Positions 57,402 through 64,000 of a DNA stretch of 64,000 bases are shown piece after piece. This DNA comes from Streptomyces sp. R28. Lineage in GTDB: Bacteria > Actinomycetota > Actinomycetes > Streptomycetales > Streptomycetaceae. A program made the position numbers and the translations under genes. Where the stretch lies: positions 5,941,001 to 6,005,000 of the forward strand of contig NZ_CP163439.1 in NCBI RefSeq assembly GCF_041052385.1, given 5' to 3'. The notes under the pieces were generated by a model, which saw only the letters and a list, made by a program, of their open reading frames with translations, did not search any database and was not told where the DNA came from. The number at the start of each line of letters is the position of its first letter. Position 1 is the stretch's first letter.

Positions 57402-58778
57402 ATGCCTGAAAATCTCACGGCGGACCGTTTCGACCACGCGTCCAATCTCGGCAGGGCCGGCTCGTACCGCACCTACCGCAGCGCCTTCTGGCCGCCGGCC
57501 GGGTCCTACGCGCTGGGCTGTCTGGACCTCGCCGGATCCACTCCCGCCCTCGGCGACGGGTTCCGCCGGGCCCTGGCGGACCTGAAGGCCGCCGTGGAGG
57601 CCGAGTGGCATCGGGTGAAGGAGATCGGCGTACCCGCCCGCCGCCGCTTCAACGACCCGCTGGCGATCGCGGAGGCGGTGCGCGACGTCGCCAAGCACCT
57701 GCCGGGCGAGGCCGACCGCCGGGCGGCCGAACTGCGCGCCAACGCCGTCCAGGACGGCTACGACGACGACATCCTGCAGGAACTCGCCGCTCTGGAGGAG
57801 GAGTTCACGGTCGTGGCCGGCCAGATATCCACCTGGTACGGCAAGGAGGTCCGCGGCCTGCCGACCGCCTTCGGCTGCCGTGCCGACGCCGAGCGCCAGC
57901 GCCTGGTCACCGACGCCCTCGCCCACCGCGACGAGGCGACCGCCCAGGTGCGCCGGCTCCACCCGGACCTGCGCCTGGGCGACCTGCCGGCCTTCGGGGC
58001 GTCCGAGCTGTTCTTCATGGCCGGCGAGGGCAACCTGCACCCCAAGCACATCGCCTACTTCCTCCCCGAGGACGAGGGGGTGAAGTACTCGCCGTTCAAG
58101 AAGACGTACTACTTCGCCAACACCCACCGCGCGCTGCTCGACACCGTCTCCGCGCCCCTCGCCGAGCGGTTCCTCGACCTCGGCGTGCGCTTCGACCCGG
58201 CCCATGCCCGCTTCGCCGCCATCCCCACCCTGGGGGTGCTCAGCCACGAGCTCGGCCACTTCGTCCACCGGCCCGCGACCGACTACACCGAGCTCAACGC
58301 CGCCGACCGCTGGGCCTCGGTGGTCCTCCAGGAGGTCGCCGCCGATGTGTTCGGCATCCTGATCCTCGCCGACGTCTGGGCCCCGCGCCTGGGCATCGAC
58401 CCGGCCGACTGCGTCGCGTACTACCTGGCGGAGTGCCTGCGGTACACCGACCGCGGCCTCGGCCACTTCCCCGACAGCGACGGCATGTTCCTCCAGCTGT
58501 CCTACCTCGTCCAGCTCGGGGCCCTCGAGCTGACCGACAGCCCGCGCCTGACGGGGCGGCCGGACGTCGTCCTGGCGGGTCTGCGCTCGCTGGCCCGCGT
58601 CCTGGCCGACACCCTGCTCGCCACCGACGCCGGCCGGGCCGTCCGCCTCTACGAGAACTACGGCCCGTCGACGGCCGGCCCGCTCGCGGCGCTGGTCGAG
58701 CAGCTCCGCCCGGAGCCCTTCCGGTCCGTCGAGTACACGCAAGAGCACCTCCACACCGCCGCCACCTCTCACTCCTGA
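57402..58778 (+). CDS. HExxH putative metal-dependent protein of unknown function
   Basis: This 458-aa protein has no signal peptide. It contains a zinc-protease-like motif at residues 282-286 in LGVLSHELGHFVHRP, with VLQEVAADVFGILILADVWA downstream supplying Glu311 as a possible third ligand. The N-terminal half is helical (FRRALADLKAAVEAEWHRVK, ELRANAVQDGYDDDILQELA). The tabtoxin cluster has a metallopeptidase, TabP, but the present protein does not look like the usual secreted peptidase I would expect, so homology is not claimed. It may remove an acyl group or act as an unusual hydrolase. It lies between the GMC and methyltransferase genes. Confidence 0.65.
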   Translation: MPENLTADRFDHASNLGRAGSYRTYRSAFWPPAGSYALGCLDLAGSTPALGDGFRRALADLKAAVEAEWHRVKEIGVPARRRFNDPLAIAEAVRDVAKHLPGEADRRAAELRANAVQDGYDDDILQELAALEEEFTVVAGQISTWYGKEVRGLPTAFGCRADAERQRLVTDALAHRDEATAQVRRLHPDLRLGDLPAFGASELFFMAGEGNLHPKHIAYFLPEDEGVKYSPFKKTYYFANTHRALLDTVSAPLAERFLDLGVRFDPAHARFAAIPTLGVLSHELGHFVHRPATDYTELNAADRWASVVLQEVAADVFGILILADVWAPRLGIDPADCVAYYLAECLRYTDRGLGHFPDSDGMFLQLSYLVQLGALELTDSPRLTGRPDVVLAGLRSLARVLADTLLATDAGRAVRLYENYGPSTAGPLAALVEQLRPEPFRSVEYTQEHLHTAATSHS

Positions 58779-58790
58779 AAGCGGGACACG

Positions 58791-59489
58791 ATGATCACTG
58801 AGGCGAACCAGGACCTTGCCCAGATGCGTGACTACTACACGGTGCAGCGCTCCACCGACGGCGAAGAGGCGAACATATACGCCATCTGGGAGAAGGGCGG
58901 CGCGTTCAACGACTCCGTCACGCCGTCCACGTACGTGCCCGAGTACCGCTCGCACATGGCGCTCAAACTGCTCTCGCTGACCGAGGACGGGGCGACCGTC
59001 TTCTCCTTGGGCTGCGGCAACGCCGCCGTCGAGGGCGTCGTGGTCGACCTCGGCCGCAAGGTCCGCGGCATCGACTTCAACGTGGAGGCCGTCGAACTGG
59101 CCCGGCAGAAAGGCGTCGACGCCTTCACGGCCGACTACTACACCCTGCACCCGGCGGACGTCGCCGATGCCGACGTCATCTACGCGGACGGCTTCCTCGG
59201 CCACCTCTTCGACGCCGAACGAGAGGCCGGGCCCGCCCTGGACAAGCTGGCCGACCTCGGCCTCAAGTCCGGTGCCTACGTGGTGTTCTCCAACGACGCC
59301 CCGCCGGACACCAAGGTGCCCTTCGCCCCGCACCAGCGGGTCGCGGACTTCTGGTACGTGTCCAAGGACTACCTCAGCGACCGCCTCGCGGAGCGGGGCT
59401 ACCAGCCCGTGGAGAGCTACTACTTCCCCTACCTGCGTCCCGTCAGCGGCATGCGCAACCGCACGATCTGCATCGCGCGCGTTCCGTAA
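58791..59489 (+). CDS. Class I SAM-dependent methyltransferase
   Basis: The 232-aa protein has the Rossmann methyltransferase fold: ATVFSLGCGNAAVEGVVVDL (motif I), KVRGIDFNVEAVELARQKGV (acidic loop), DADVIYADGFLGHLFD (motif IV) and a C-terminal beta strand NRTICIARV. The N-terminal MRDYYTVQRSTDGEEANIYA lid is distinctive. In tabtoxinine-beta-lactam the carbonyl carbon comes from the methyl of methionine, so a methyltransferase in operon C fits. It starts 12 bases after the HExxH gene. Confidence 0.85.
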   Translation: MITEANQDLAQMRDYYTVQRSTDGEEANIYAIWEKGGAFNDSVTPSTYVPEYRSHMALKLLSLTEDGATVFSLGCGNAAVEGVVVDLGRKVRGIDFNVEAVELARQKGVDAFTADYYTLHPADVADADVIYADGFLGHLFDAEREAGPALDKLADLGLKSGAYVVFSNDAPPDTKVPFAPHQRVADFWYVSKDYLSDRLAERGYQPVESYYFPYLRPVSGMRNRTICIARVP

Positions 59490-59501
59490 AGGAGGGACCC
59501 C

Positions 59502-60761
59502 GTGCCCATCGCAGAGGGATTCTCCGCCCGCCTCAGGCCGCTGCTCAAGGACCTGGTGGCCGCCTACGGAACCCCCTTCCACATCTACGACGCCGCCGGC
59601 ATCGTCGACACCTACCGCGGTATGACGGACGCCTTCCAAGGGGAGCCGTACCGCCAGTACTTCGCCGTCAAGGCGCTGCCCAACCCGCACATCCTCTCCC
59701 TGCTCCTCGCCGAGGGCAGCGGCCTGGACTGCGCCTCCCCGGTGGAGCTGGAGCTGGCGGGCAGCCTCGGCGCCGGACCCGGCGACACCGTGTTCACCTC
59801 CAACAACACCGCCCGCGAGGAGTACGAACTCGCCCTGAAGAGCGGTGCGTTGATCACCCTCGACGACCGGTCGTTCCTGGCGAAGGCCGACCCGCTGCCG
59901 GACACCGTCGCCTTCCGCGTCTCCCCGCACGGCCTGTCGGCCGGCTCCCGCCTCATGGGAGACGCGCGGGCCACGAAGTTCGGGGTGCCCGCGGAGCAAC
60001 TTGCCGACGCCTACCGGGACGCCCGGGCGCGCGGTGTCCGCCGGTTCGGCATCCACGGCATGATCTGCGCCAACGAACTGGACGTGGACCGGGCCGCACG
60101 CGCCGCGACCGACGTGATCGAACTCGGCGCCCGGGTCGCCGCCGACACCGGCATCGAGCTCGACTACGTCAACGTGGGCGGCGGCCTCGGCATCCCGTAC
60201 CGCACACAGGAGAGGCCGTTCGACTTCCGCCGCTACGCGGACGCGATCCTCGCCGCCCGCCGCCGCTGCTTCCCGCGCTCCGCGCCCCGCATCCTCATGG
60301 AGTGCGGGCGCTATGTCACCGGCCCGCACGGTGTCCTCGTGACCACCGTCATCAACCGGTGCAGCAAGGGCCGCGAGCTCGTCGGCGTGGACGCCTCGAT
60401 GTCCGCGCTCATGCGCCCCGGCTTCTACGGCGCCCATCACCACATCACCCTGCCGTTCGCGGAGGGCCGCGCGCTGTCGCCGTACGACGTCGTGGGTTCC
60501 CTCTGCGAGAACATGGACAAGTTCGCGATCGACAGGCCGCTGCCCGACCCGCGCGAGGGGGACGTCCTCCTCGTCCACGACACCGGCGCGCACGGCCACG
60601 CGATGGGCTTCACCTACAACGGGCGCCTCAGGCCCGCCGAGCTCCTGCTCACCCGGGACGGCGACGTCGTCGAGATCCGCCGCGCCGAGACCTACGACGA
60701 CTACGTCAGCACCGTTCCCGCCCGGCCCGGGCCCGTCCTTCCCCGAGCACCGCACGCATGA
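59502..60761 (+). CDS. LysA-like PLP decarboxylase (diaminopimelate decarboxylase family)
   Basis: This 419-aa protein has the alanine racemase-like barrel of group III decarboxylases: QYFAVKALPNPHILSLLLAE (PLP Lys), LDCASPVELELAG, YVNVGGGLGIPY (PLP phosphate loop), ILMECGRYVTGPHGVL (where LysA has E-P-G-R), GSLCENMDKFAIDR (LysA C-E-x-x-D) and HDTGAHGHAMGFTYNGRLRP. It is clearly LysA-related but with changed substrate residues, as expected for a special substrate such as an N-acylated or methylated DAP derivative. TabA of the tabtoxin cluster is a LysA homologue. AAGGAGG precedes the start. Confidence 0.87.
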   Translation: MPIAEGFSARLRPLLKDLVAAYGTPFHIYDAAGIVDTYRGMTDAFQGEPYRQYFAVKALPNPHILSLLLAEGSGLDCASPVELELAGSLGAGPGDTVFTSNNTAREEYELALKSGALITLDDRSFLAKADPLPDTVAFRVSPHGLSAGSRLMGDARATKFGVPAEQLADAYRDARARGVRRFGIHGMICANELDVDRAARAATDVIELGARVAADTGIELDYVNVGGGLGIPYRTQERPFDFRRYADAILAARRRCFPRSAPRILMECGRYVTGPHGVLVTTVINRCSKGRELVGVDASMSALMRPGFYGAHHHITLPFAEGRALSPYDVVGSLCENMDKFAIDRPLPDPREGDVLLVHDTGAHGHAMGFTYNGRLRPAELLLTRDGDVVEIRRAETYDDYVSTVPARPGPVLPRAPHA

Positions 60762-60775
60762 CAGGAGTGTTCCCC

Positions 60776-61606
60776 ATGTACTCCCGATCGCTGATCGAGG
60801 ACGCCTTCGAGCGCCGGGGCGAGCTGACCGAGAGCGAACTCGCCCGGCTCGCCCCGCACATCGAGGCCGGCCTCGACGCACTCGACCGCGGTGAACTGCG
60901 CGCCGCGAACCCGCCGGGCCGGGCAGACGGCTCCTGGGCCGCCGACCCCTTCGTCAAGAAGCTGATCCTGCTCTCCTTCCCCCTGGGGCACAACGCCGTC
61001 GCCGACGCGGGGGCGGGCCGGCCCAAGAGCTACGACAAGATCCCGCTGAAGTTCGAGCACTGGCAGGAACCGGACTTCGAGAAGGCCCGGATCCGGGTCG
61101 TGCCGGGCGCGGTCGTCCGGCGCGGCGCCCATATCGCCCCGGGCGCCGTCCTCATGCCGTCCTTCGTGAACATCGGCGCGTATGTCGGCGCCGGCACGAT
61201 GATCGACACCTGGGCCACCGTCGGCTCCTGCGCCCAGGTGGGGGAGCGCTGCCACATCTCCGGCGGGGCCGGACTCGGCGGCGTCCTCGAACCGATCGGC
61301 GACAGCCCCGTCGTCATCGAGGACGACGTCTTCGTCGGCGCGCGCAGCGAGATCGCGGAGGGCGTGCGGGTGCGGCGCGGTGCCGTCATCGGCATGGGCG
61401 TCTACCTCGGCGCCTCCACCCCGGTCGTGGACCGCGCGACCGGCGAGGTGACCCGCGGCGAGGTCCCGGAGAACGCCGTCGTCCTCCCCGGCTCCCGCAC
61501 CGACCCGCGCCGCCCGGAACTGTCGACGTACGCCGCGGTCATCGTGAAGTACGCCGACGAGCGGACCCGGGGCAAGACGGCCCTGAACGACCTGGTGCGG
61601 GACTGA
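60776..61606 (+). CDS. Tetrahydrodipicolinate N-succinyltransferase (E. coli-type DapD)
   Basis: The 276-aa protein has the left-handed beta-helix with hexapeptide repeats: RVVPGAVVRRGAHIAPGAVL, MPSFVNIGAYVGAGTMIDTW, ATVGSCAQVG, HISGGAGLGGVLEPIGDSPV, VIEDDVFVGARSEIAEGVRV, IGMGVYLGAS. These are E. coli-type DapD signatures; the housekeeping enzyme of actinobacteria is, as I recall, a diverged form. It would succinylate (or otherwise acylate) tetrahydrodipicolinate, the lysine-pathway branch point. TabB of the tabtoxin cluster is its counterpart. ATG 60776 is chosen because AGGAG lies eight bases upstream; ATG 60758 overlaps the preceding stop. Confidence 0.9.
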   Translation: MYSRSLIEDAFERRGELTESELARLAPHIEAGLDALDRGELRAANPPGRADGSWAADPFVKKLILLSFPLGHNAVADAGAGRPKSYDKIPLKFEHWQEPDFEKARIRVVPGAVVRRGAHIAPGAVLMPSFVNIGAYVGAGTMIDTWATVGSCAQVGERCHISGGAGLGGVLEPIGDSPVVIEDDVFVGARSEIAEGVRVRRGAVIGMGVYLGASTPVVDRATGEVTRGEVPENAVVLPGSRTDPRRPELSTYAAVIVKYADERTRGKTALNDLVRD

Positions 61607-61609
61607 CCC

Positions 61610-62812
61610 ATGGGCCACGTCGCCAGCGCCTTCGCCCGGCTGCGCGCGCTCCAGCACGGCATCACCACCCCGCCCGGACTCGCCCCTGTCCAGCTCCACC
61701 TCGGCGAGTCCCGGCTGGGTGCGGGCGGCGTCGACACCGCGCTCCTCGCCGACACCGACGGCTGGACCCGCTACCCGCGCCTGGGCGGCACACCCGAGCT
61801 GCGCACGGCGTACACCGGCTGGCTGCGCCGCCGGTTCGGCGTGCGGGAGCTCCTCGACCGCGGCACCGTCGCGGTCGAGCCCACGCCGGGCACCAAGCAG
61901 GCCCTGGCCGTGGCCGTCGCCCGTGCCGTGGAGCGCGTACGGCGGGCGGGCGGCGAGGCCGCGGTGGTCATGCCGAACCCGTTCTACCCGACCTACCACG
62001 CGGCCACGGTGCCCGCCGGGGCACGCCCGGTGTTCTACGACCCCCGCGGCCGGGGCGCCCCGGTCGAGGACGCCGTCGCGACGGCGGGCGCCCCCGTCGC
62101 CGCGGTCATCGTCTGCGACCCCGGCAACCCGCGCGGCGAGATCCTCGGCGAGGAGTTCCTGCGCGCCGCCACCCGCGGTGCCGCCGCCGCGGACGCCCTG
62201 CTCGTCGTCGACGAGTGCTACACGGACCTGTCGCTCTCCCGCCCGTCGGCCGGATACCTCTCCCTGGTGGAGCGGGCCGCGCCGGCGCCCGGGCGCTTCC
62301 TCGTGCTGCACAGCCTGTCCAAGCGGTCCGGCGCACCGGGACTGCGCAGCGGCTTCGCGGCCGGAGACGCCGAAACCGTGGCCGACTACGCCCGGTACAA
62401 CCGGGTGTGCGGCGTCTCGACCCCGCTGCCGGTGTGCGCCGCCGCCGCGCGGCTGTGGGACGACGACGCTCACGTGGAGCGGGCCCGCCGGGAGCTCGCC
62501 GCCAACTGGGCCCTCGCCGACACGATCCTGGCCGCCGTACCCGGATACCGCCGGGCCGACGCCGGGTTCTTCCTCTGGCTGCCGGTCGCCGACGACGAGG
62601 ACGCGGCCCGGCACCTGTGGCGCGACCAGGCGCTGTCCGTCATGCCCGGCCGCTACCTGGCGGCTGACGGGCCCGACGGCGTCAACCCGGGCGCCGGCCA
62701 CCTCCGCGTCGCGCTCGTCCACGACAAGCCGCTGATGCGCGAGGCGCTGGTCCGCCTCCGCGAGGGCCTGACCCGAACCGACCTTCTTCTCTGCGAGGAC
62801 GTCTGCGCATGA
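61610..62812 (+). CDS. DapC-like class I/II aminotransferase
   Basis: The 400-aa PLP enzyme has TRYPRLGGTPELRTAYTGWL, VEPTPGTKQALAVAVARAVE, VVMPNPFYPTYHAATVPAGA, VIVCDPGNPRGEILGEEFLR, LLVVDECYTDLSL and the PLP Lys in LVLHSLSKRSGAPGLRSGFA. It matches N-succinyl-LL-diaminopimelate aminotransferases (DapC type), which act on the product of DapD. Three bases separate it from DapD and it overlaps the ATP-grasp gene by four bases, so the three are coupled. No DapE-like desuccinylase is seen in the window. Confidence 0.85.
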   Translation: MGHVASAFARLRALQHGITTPPGLAPVQLHLGESRLGAGGVDTALLADTDGWTRYPRLGGTPELRTAYTGWLRRRFGVRELLDRGTVAVEPTPGTKQALAVAVARAVERVRRAGGEAAVVMPNPFYPTYHAATVPAGARPVFYDPRGRGAPVEDAVATAGAPVAAVIVCDPGNPRGEILGEEFLRAATRGAAAADALLVVDECYTDLSLSRPSAGYLSLVERAAPAPGRFLVLHSLSKRSGAPGLRSGFAAGDAETVADYARYNRVCGVSTPLPVCAAAARLWDDDAHVERARRELAANWALADTILAAVPGYRRADAGFFLWLPVADDEDAARHLWRDQALSVMPGRYLAADGPDGVNPGAGHLRVALVHDKPLMREALVRLREGLTRTDLLLCEDVCA

Positions 62813-64000
62813 CGCGACCCGACGACAAGCCGCTGCTGCTGGTGATCACCAGCGGCCTCGAGCGGTACCGCGCGTACCTGCTGTGCTCGATCGCCACCCG
62901 CTACCGCGTGCACCTCATCGACGCGGCCGAGCCCACCTGGGAGCTGCCGCACCTGTCCGGCCACACGGTCGTCCCCGACACCGGGGCCCGGTCCGTGCTG
63001 GAGGCGGCCCGGCGCATCGCCGCCGAGCAGCCGGTGTCCGGGGTCATGAGCTGGCATGAGGAGCACATCGTGCAGGCGGCCCTGGTCGCCGAGGAACTCG
63101 GCCTGCCGGGCACCCCGGCCGACGCGGTCCGGCGCTGCCGGGACAAGTACGCCACCCGCACGGCGCTCGCCGAAGCGAACCTCCCCCAGCCGGAGTTCGC
63201 CCTGGTCGGCAGTGTCGACGAGGCGCTCGCCGCGGCGGACAAGCTCGGCTGGCCGGTGGTGCTCAAGCCGCGCGCCGCCGGCGGCAGCCAGGGCGTCGTC
63301 CTGGTCCACGACGCGGCCGAACTGGCCGACCAGTTCGACGCCACGCGCGACGTCCACGTCCCGCACAACCCCGACTTCGCCGAGCTGGTCCTGGTCGAGG
63401 AGTACCTCGACGCACCGGAGGTCAGCGTTGACTCCGTCGTGCACGAGGGCCGCCTCACGCCCGTCTTCGTGGGCCGCAAGGAGGTCGGCTTCCCGCCCTG
63501 GTTCGAGGAGACCGGCCACCGCGTCAGCGCCGCCGACCCGCTGCTCACCGACCCGGACCTGGTGCGCGTGCTCACCGACATCCACCGCGTCCTCGGCGTC
63601 ACGGACGGCTGGACCCACACCGAGCTCCGGCTGACCCCCGAGGGCCCGAAGCTGATCGAGGTCAACGGGCGGCTCGGCGGCGACCTCATCCCCTACCTCG
63701 GCATGCGCGCCTGTGGCATCGACCCCGGCCTGGCCGCGGCCGACGTGGCCTGCGGCGCGGTTCCGGACACCGGGGCGACCAGGGAGGCGTACGCCGGAAT
63801 TCGCTTCTTCTACCCGCCGGCCGACGACACGACGGTCGGCTCGGTGGACTTCGACCGCGGCGACGTGCCCGCCGCCCTCGACCGGCTGGAGACGCTGGTG
63901 GGCCCGGGAGACGTGGTCTCGCCGCCCCGCAAGGGCCTCATCGACGGCCGCATCGCCCTCGCCACGGCCGTGGCGGCCACCGCCGAGGACTGCGGCGCCG
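62809..64000 (+). CDS. ATP-grasp ligase (3' end beyond the window)
   Basis: At least 397 residues are present and the frame is open at the right edge. The ATP-grasp core shows GWPVVLKPRAAGGSQGVVLV (ATP-binding), LVLVEEYLDAPEVSVDSVVH, ELRLTPEGPKLIEVNGRLGG (metal ligands E and N) and LGMRACGIDPGLAAADVACG. It resembles L-amino-acid ligases that join two unprotected amino acids. In tabtoxin the corresponding enzyme (TblF) is thought to add threonine to the beta-lactam amino acid. It overlaps the aminotransferase stop by four bases. Confidence 0.85.
   Translation, partial: MTRPDDKPLLLVITSGLERYRAYLLCSIATRYRVHLIDAAEPTWELPHLSGHTVVPDTGARSVLEAARRIAAEQPVSGVMSWHEEHIVQAALVAEELGLPGTPADAVRRCRDKYATRTALAEANLPQPEFALVGSVDEALAAADKLGWPVVLKPRAAGGSQGVVLVHDAAELADQFDATRDVHVPHNPDFAELVLVEEYLDAPEVSVDSVVHEGRLTPVFVGRKEVGFPPWFEETGHRVSAADPLLTDPDLVRVLTDIHRVLGVTDGWTHTELRLTPEGPKLIEVNGRLGGDLIPYLGMRACGIDPGLAAADVACGAVPDTGATREAYAGIRFFYPPADDTTVGSVDFDRGDVPAALDRLETLVGPGDVVSPPRKGLIDGRIALATAVAATAEDCGA

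Noticed and set aside
57369..60881. Minus-strand open frame of 1170 codons opposite operon C
   Set aside because: It mirrors four well-supported plus-strand genes and its translation is low-complexity Val/Gly/Arg/Glu; a codon-bias shadow.

Overview
The window is high-GC actinobacterial DNA with the marks of Streptomyces: strong GC3 bias, frequent GTG starts, ATGA-coupled operons, lipobox proteins, and ANTAR/GAF/STAS and SigB-type sigma genes. The left edge is ordinary chromosome: the 3' end of the DNA polymerase III delta' gene, a secreted S33 tripeptidyl-aminopeptidase-type lipoprotein, and an intact tRNA-Thr(CGT) with a terminator.

From the tRNA to about 30.3 kb lies an accessory stress-type island. 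A perfect 43-nt copy of the tRNA 3' half recurs at 30285-30327, so the interval is bracketed like an integrated element, but no integrase gene is visible. It carries small membrane proteins, CsbD-like proteins, GAF/ANTAR, STAS and GNAT proteins, a SigB/SigF-type sigma factor coupled to a DUF1206 protein, a PAP2-DAG kinase fusion and a BrkB/YihY protein. It is strongly duplicated: a block of about 2.2 kb at 5.76-7.95 kb recurs in inverted orientation at 27.0-29.15 kb, and DUF1206 plus a 95-aa protein recur in part. It is also decaying: at least eight broken genes or fragments are present (a GAF/PP2C phosphatase, an Mrr-like endonuclease with an amber codon, an SPFH fragment, a flavoprotein N-terminus, an IS110 fragment, a DUF6328 gene, a DUF1206 relic and an interrupted unknown gene).

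From 30.3 to 37.6 kb there is an HTH-nSTAND-WD40 protein of 1245 aa, a DUF3558-like lipoprotein, two small secreted proteins, a SARP-type fragment and an ACT-domain protein.

From 37.8 kb to the right edge is a biosynthetic gene cluster. Part A (37.8-42.0 kb) holds a VioC-like Fe/2OG amino-acid hydroxylase, an EamA exporter, an MBL-fold hydrolase and an IDO-like heme enzyme. Two related LuxR-type regulators diverge at 43.0/43.4 kb. Part B (44.7-52.6 kb) holds a 47-aa exported peptide, an AMP ligase, two carrier proteins, an amidohydrolase, a SyrB2-like non-heme iron enzyme with Val in place of the halogenase Ala, an odd KASIII-like protein, a GNAT, a BtrH-like acyltransferase and a cation/proton antiporter. 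Part C (52.9-64.0 kb, running off the edge) holds a Cys-less asparagine synthetase/beta-lactam synthetase-like enzyme, a TauD oxygenase, a GMC oxidoreductase, an HExxH protein, a methyltransferase, a LysA-like decarboxylase, an E. coli-type DapD, a DapC-like aminotransferase and an ATP-grasp ligase.

Part C has the logic of tabtoxinine-beta-lactam biosynthesis as I recall it from Pseudomonas syringae: a lysine/DAP branch, a one-carbon unit from methionine, intramolecular amide closure, and ATP-grasp peptide coupling. I infer that this is a tabtoxin-type beta-lactam (or closely related DAP-derived) pathway joined to a carrier-protein module that supplies a second, oxidised or halogenated acyl unit. 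Parts B and C share a near-identical palindrome at the head of each operon, which ties them into one regulon.
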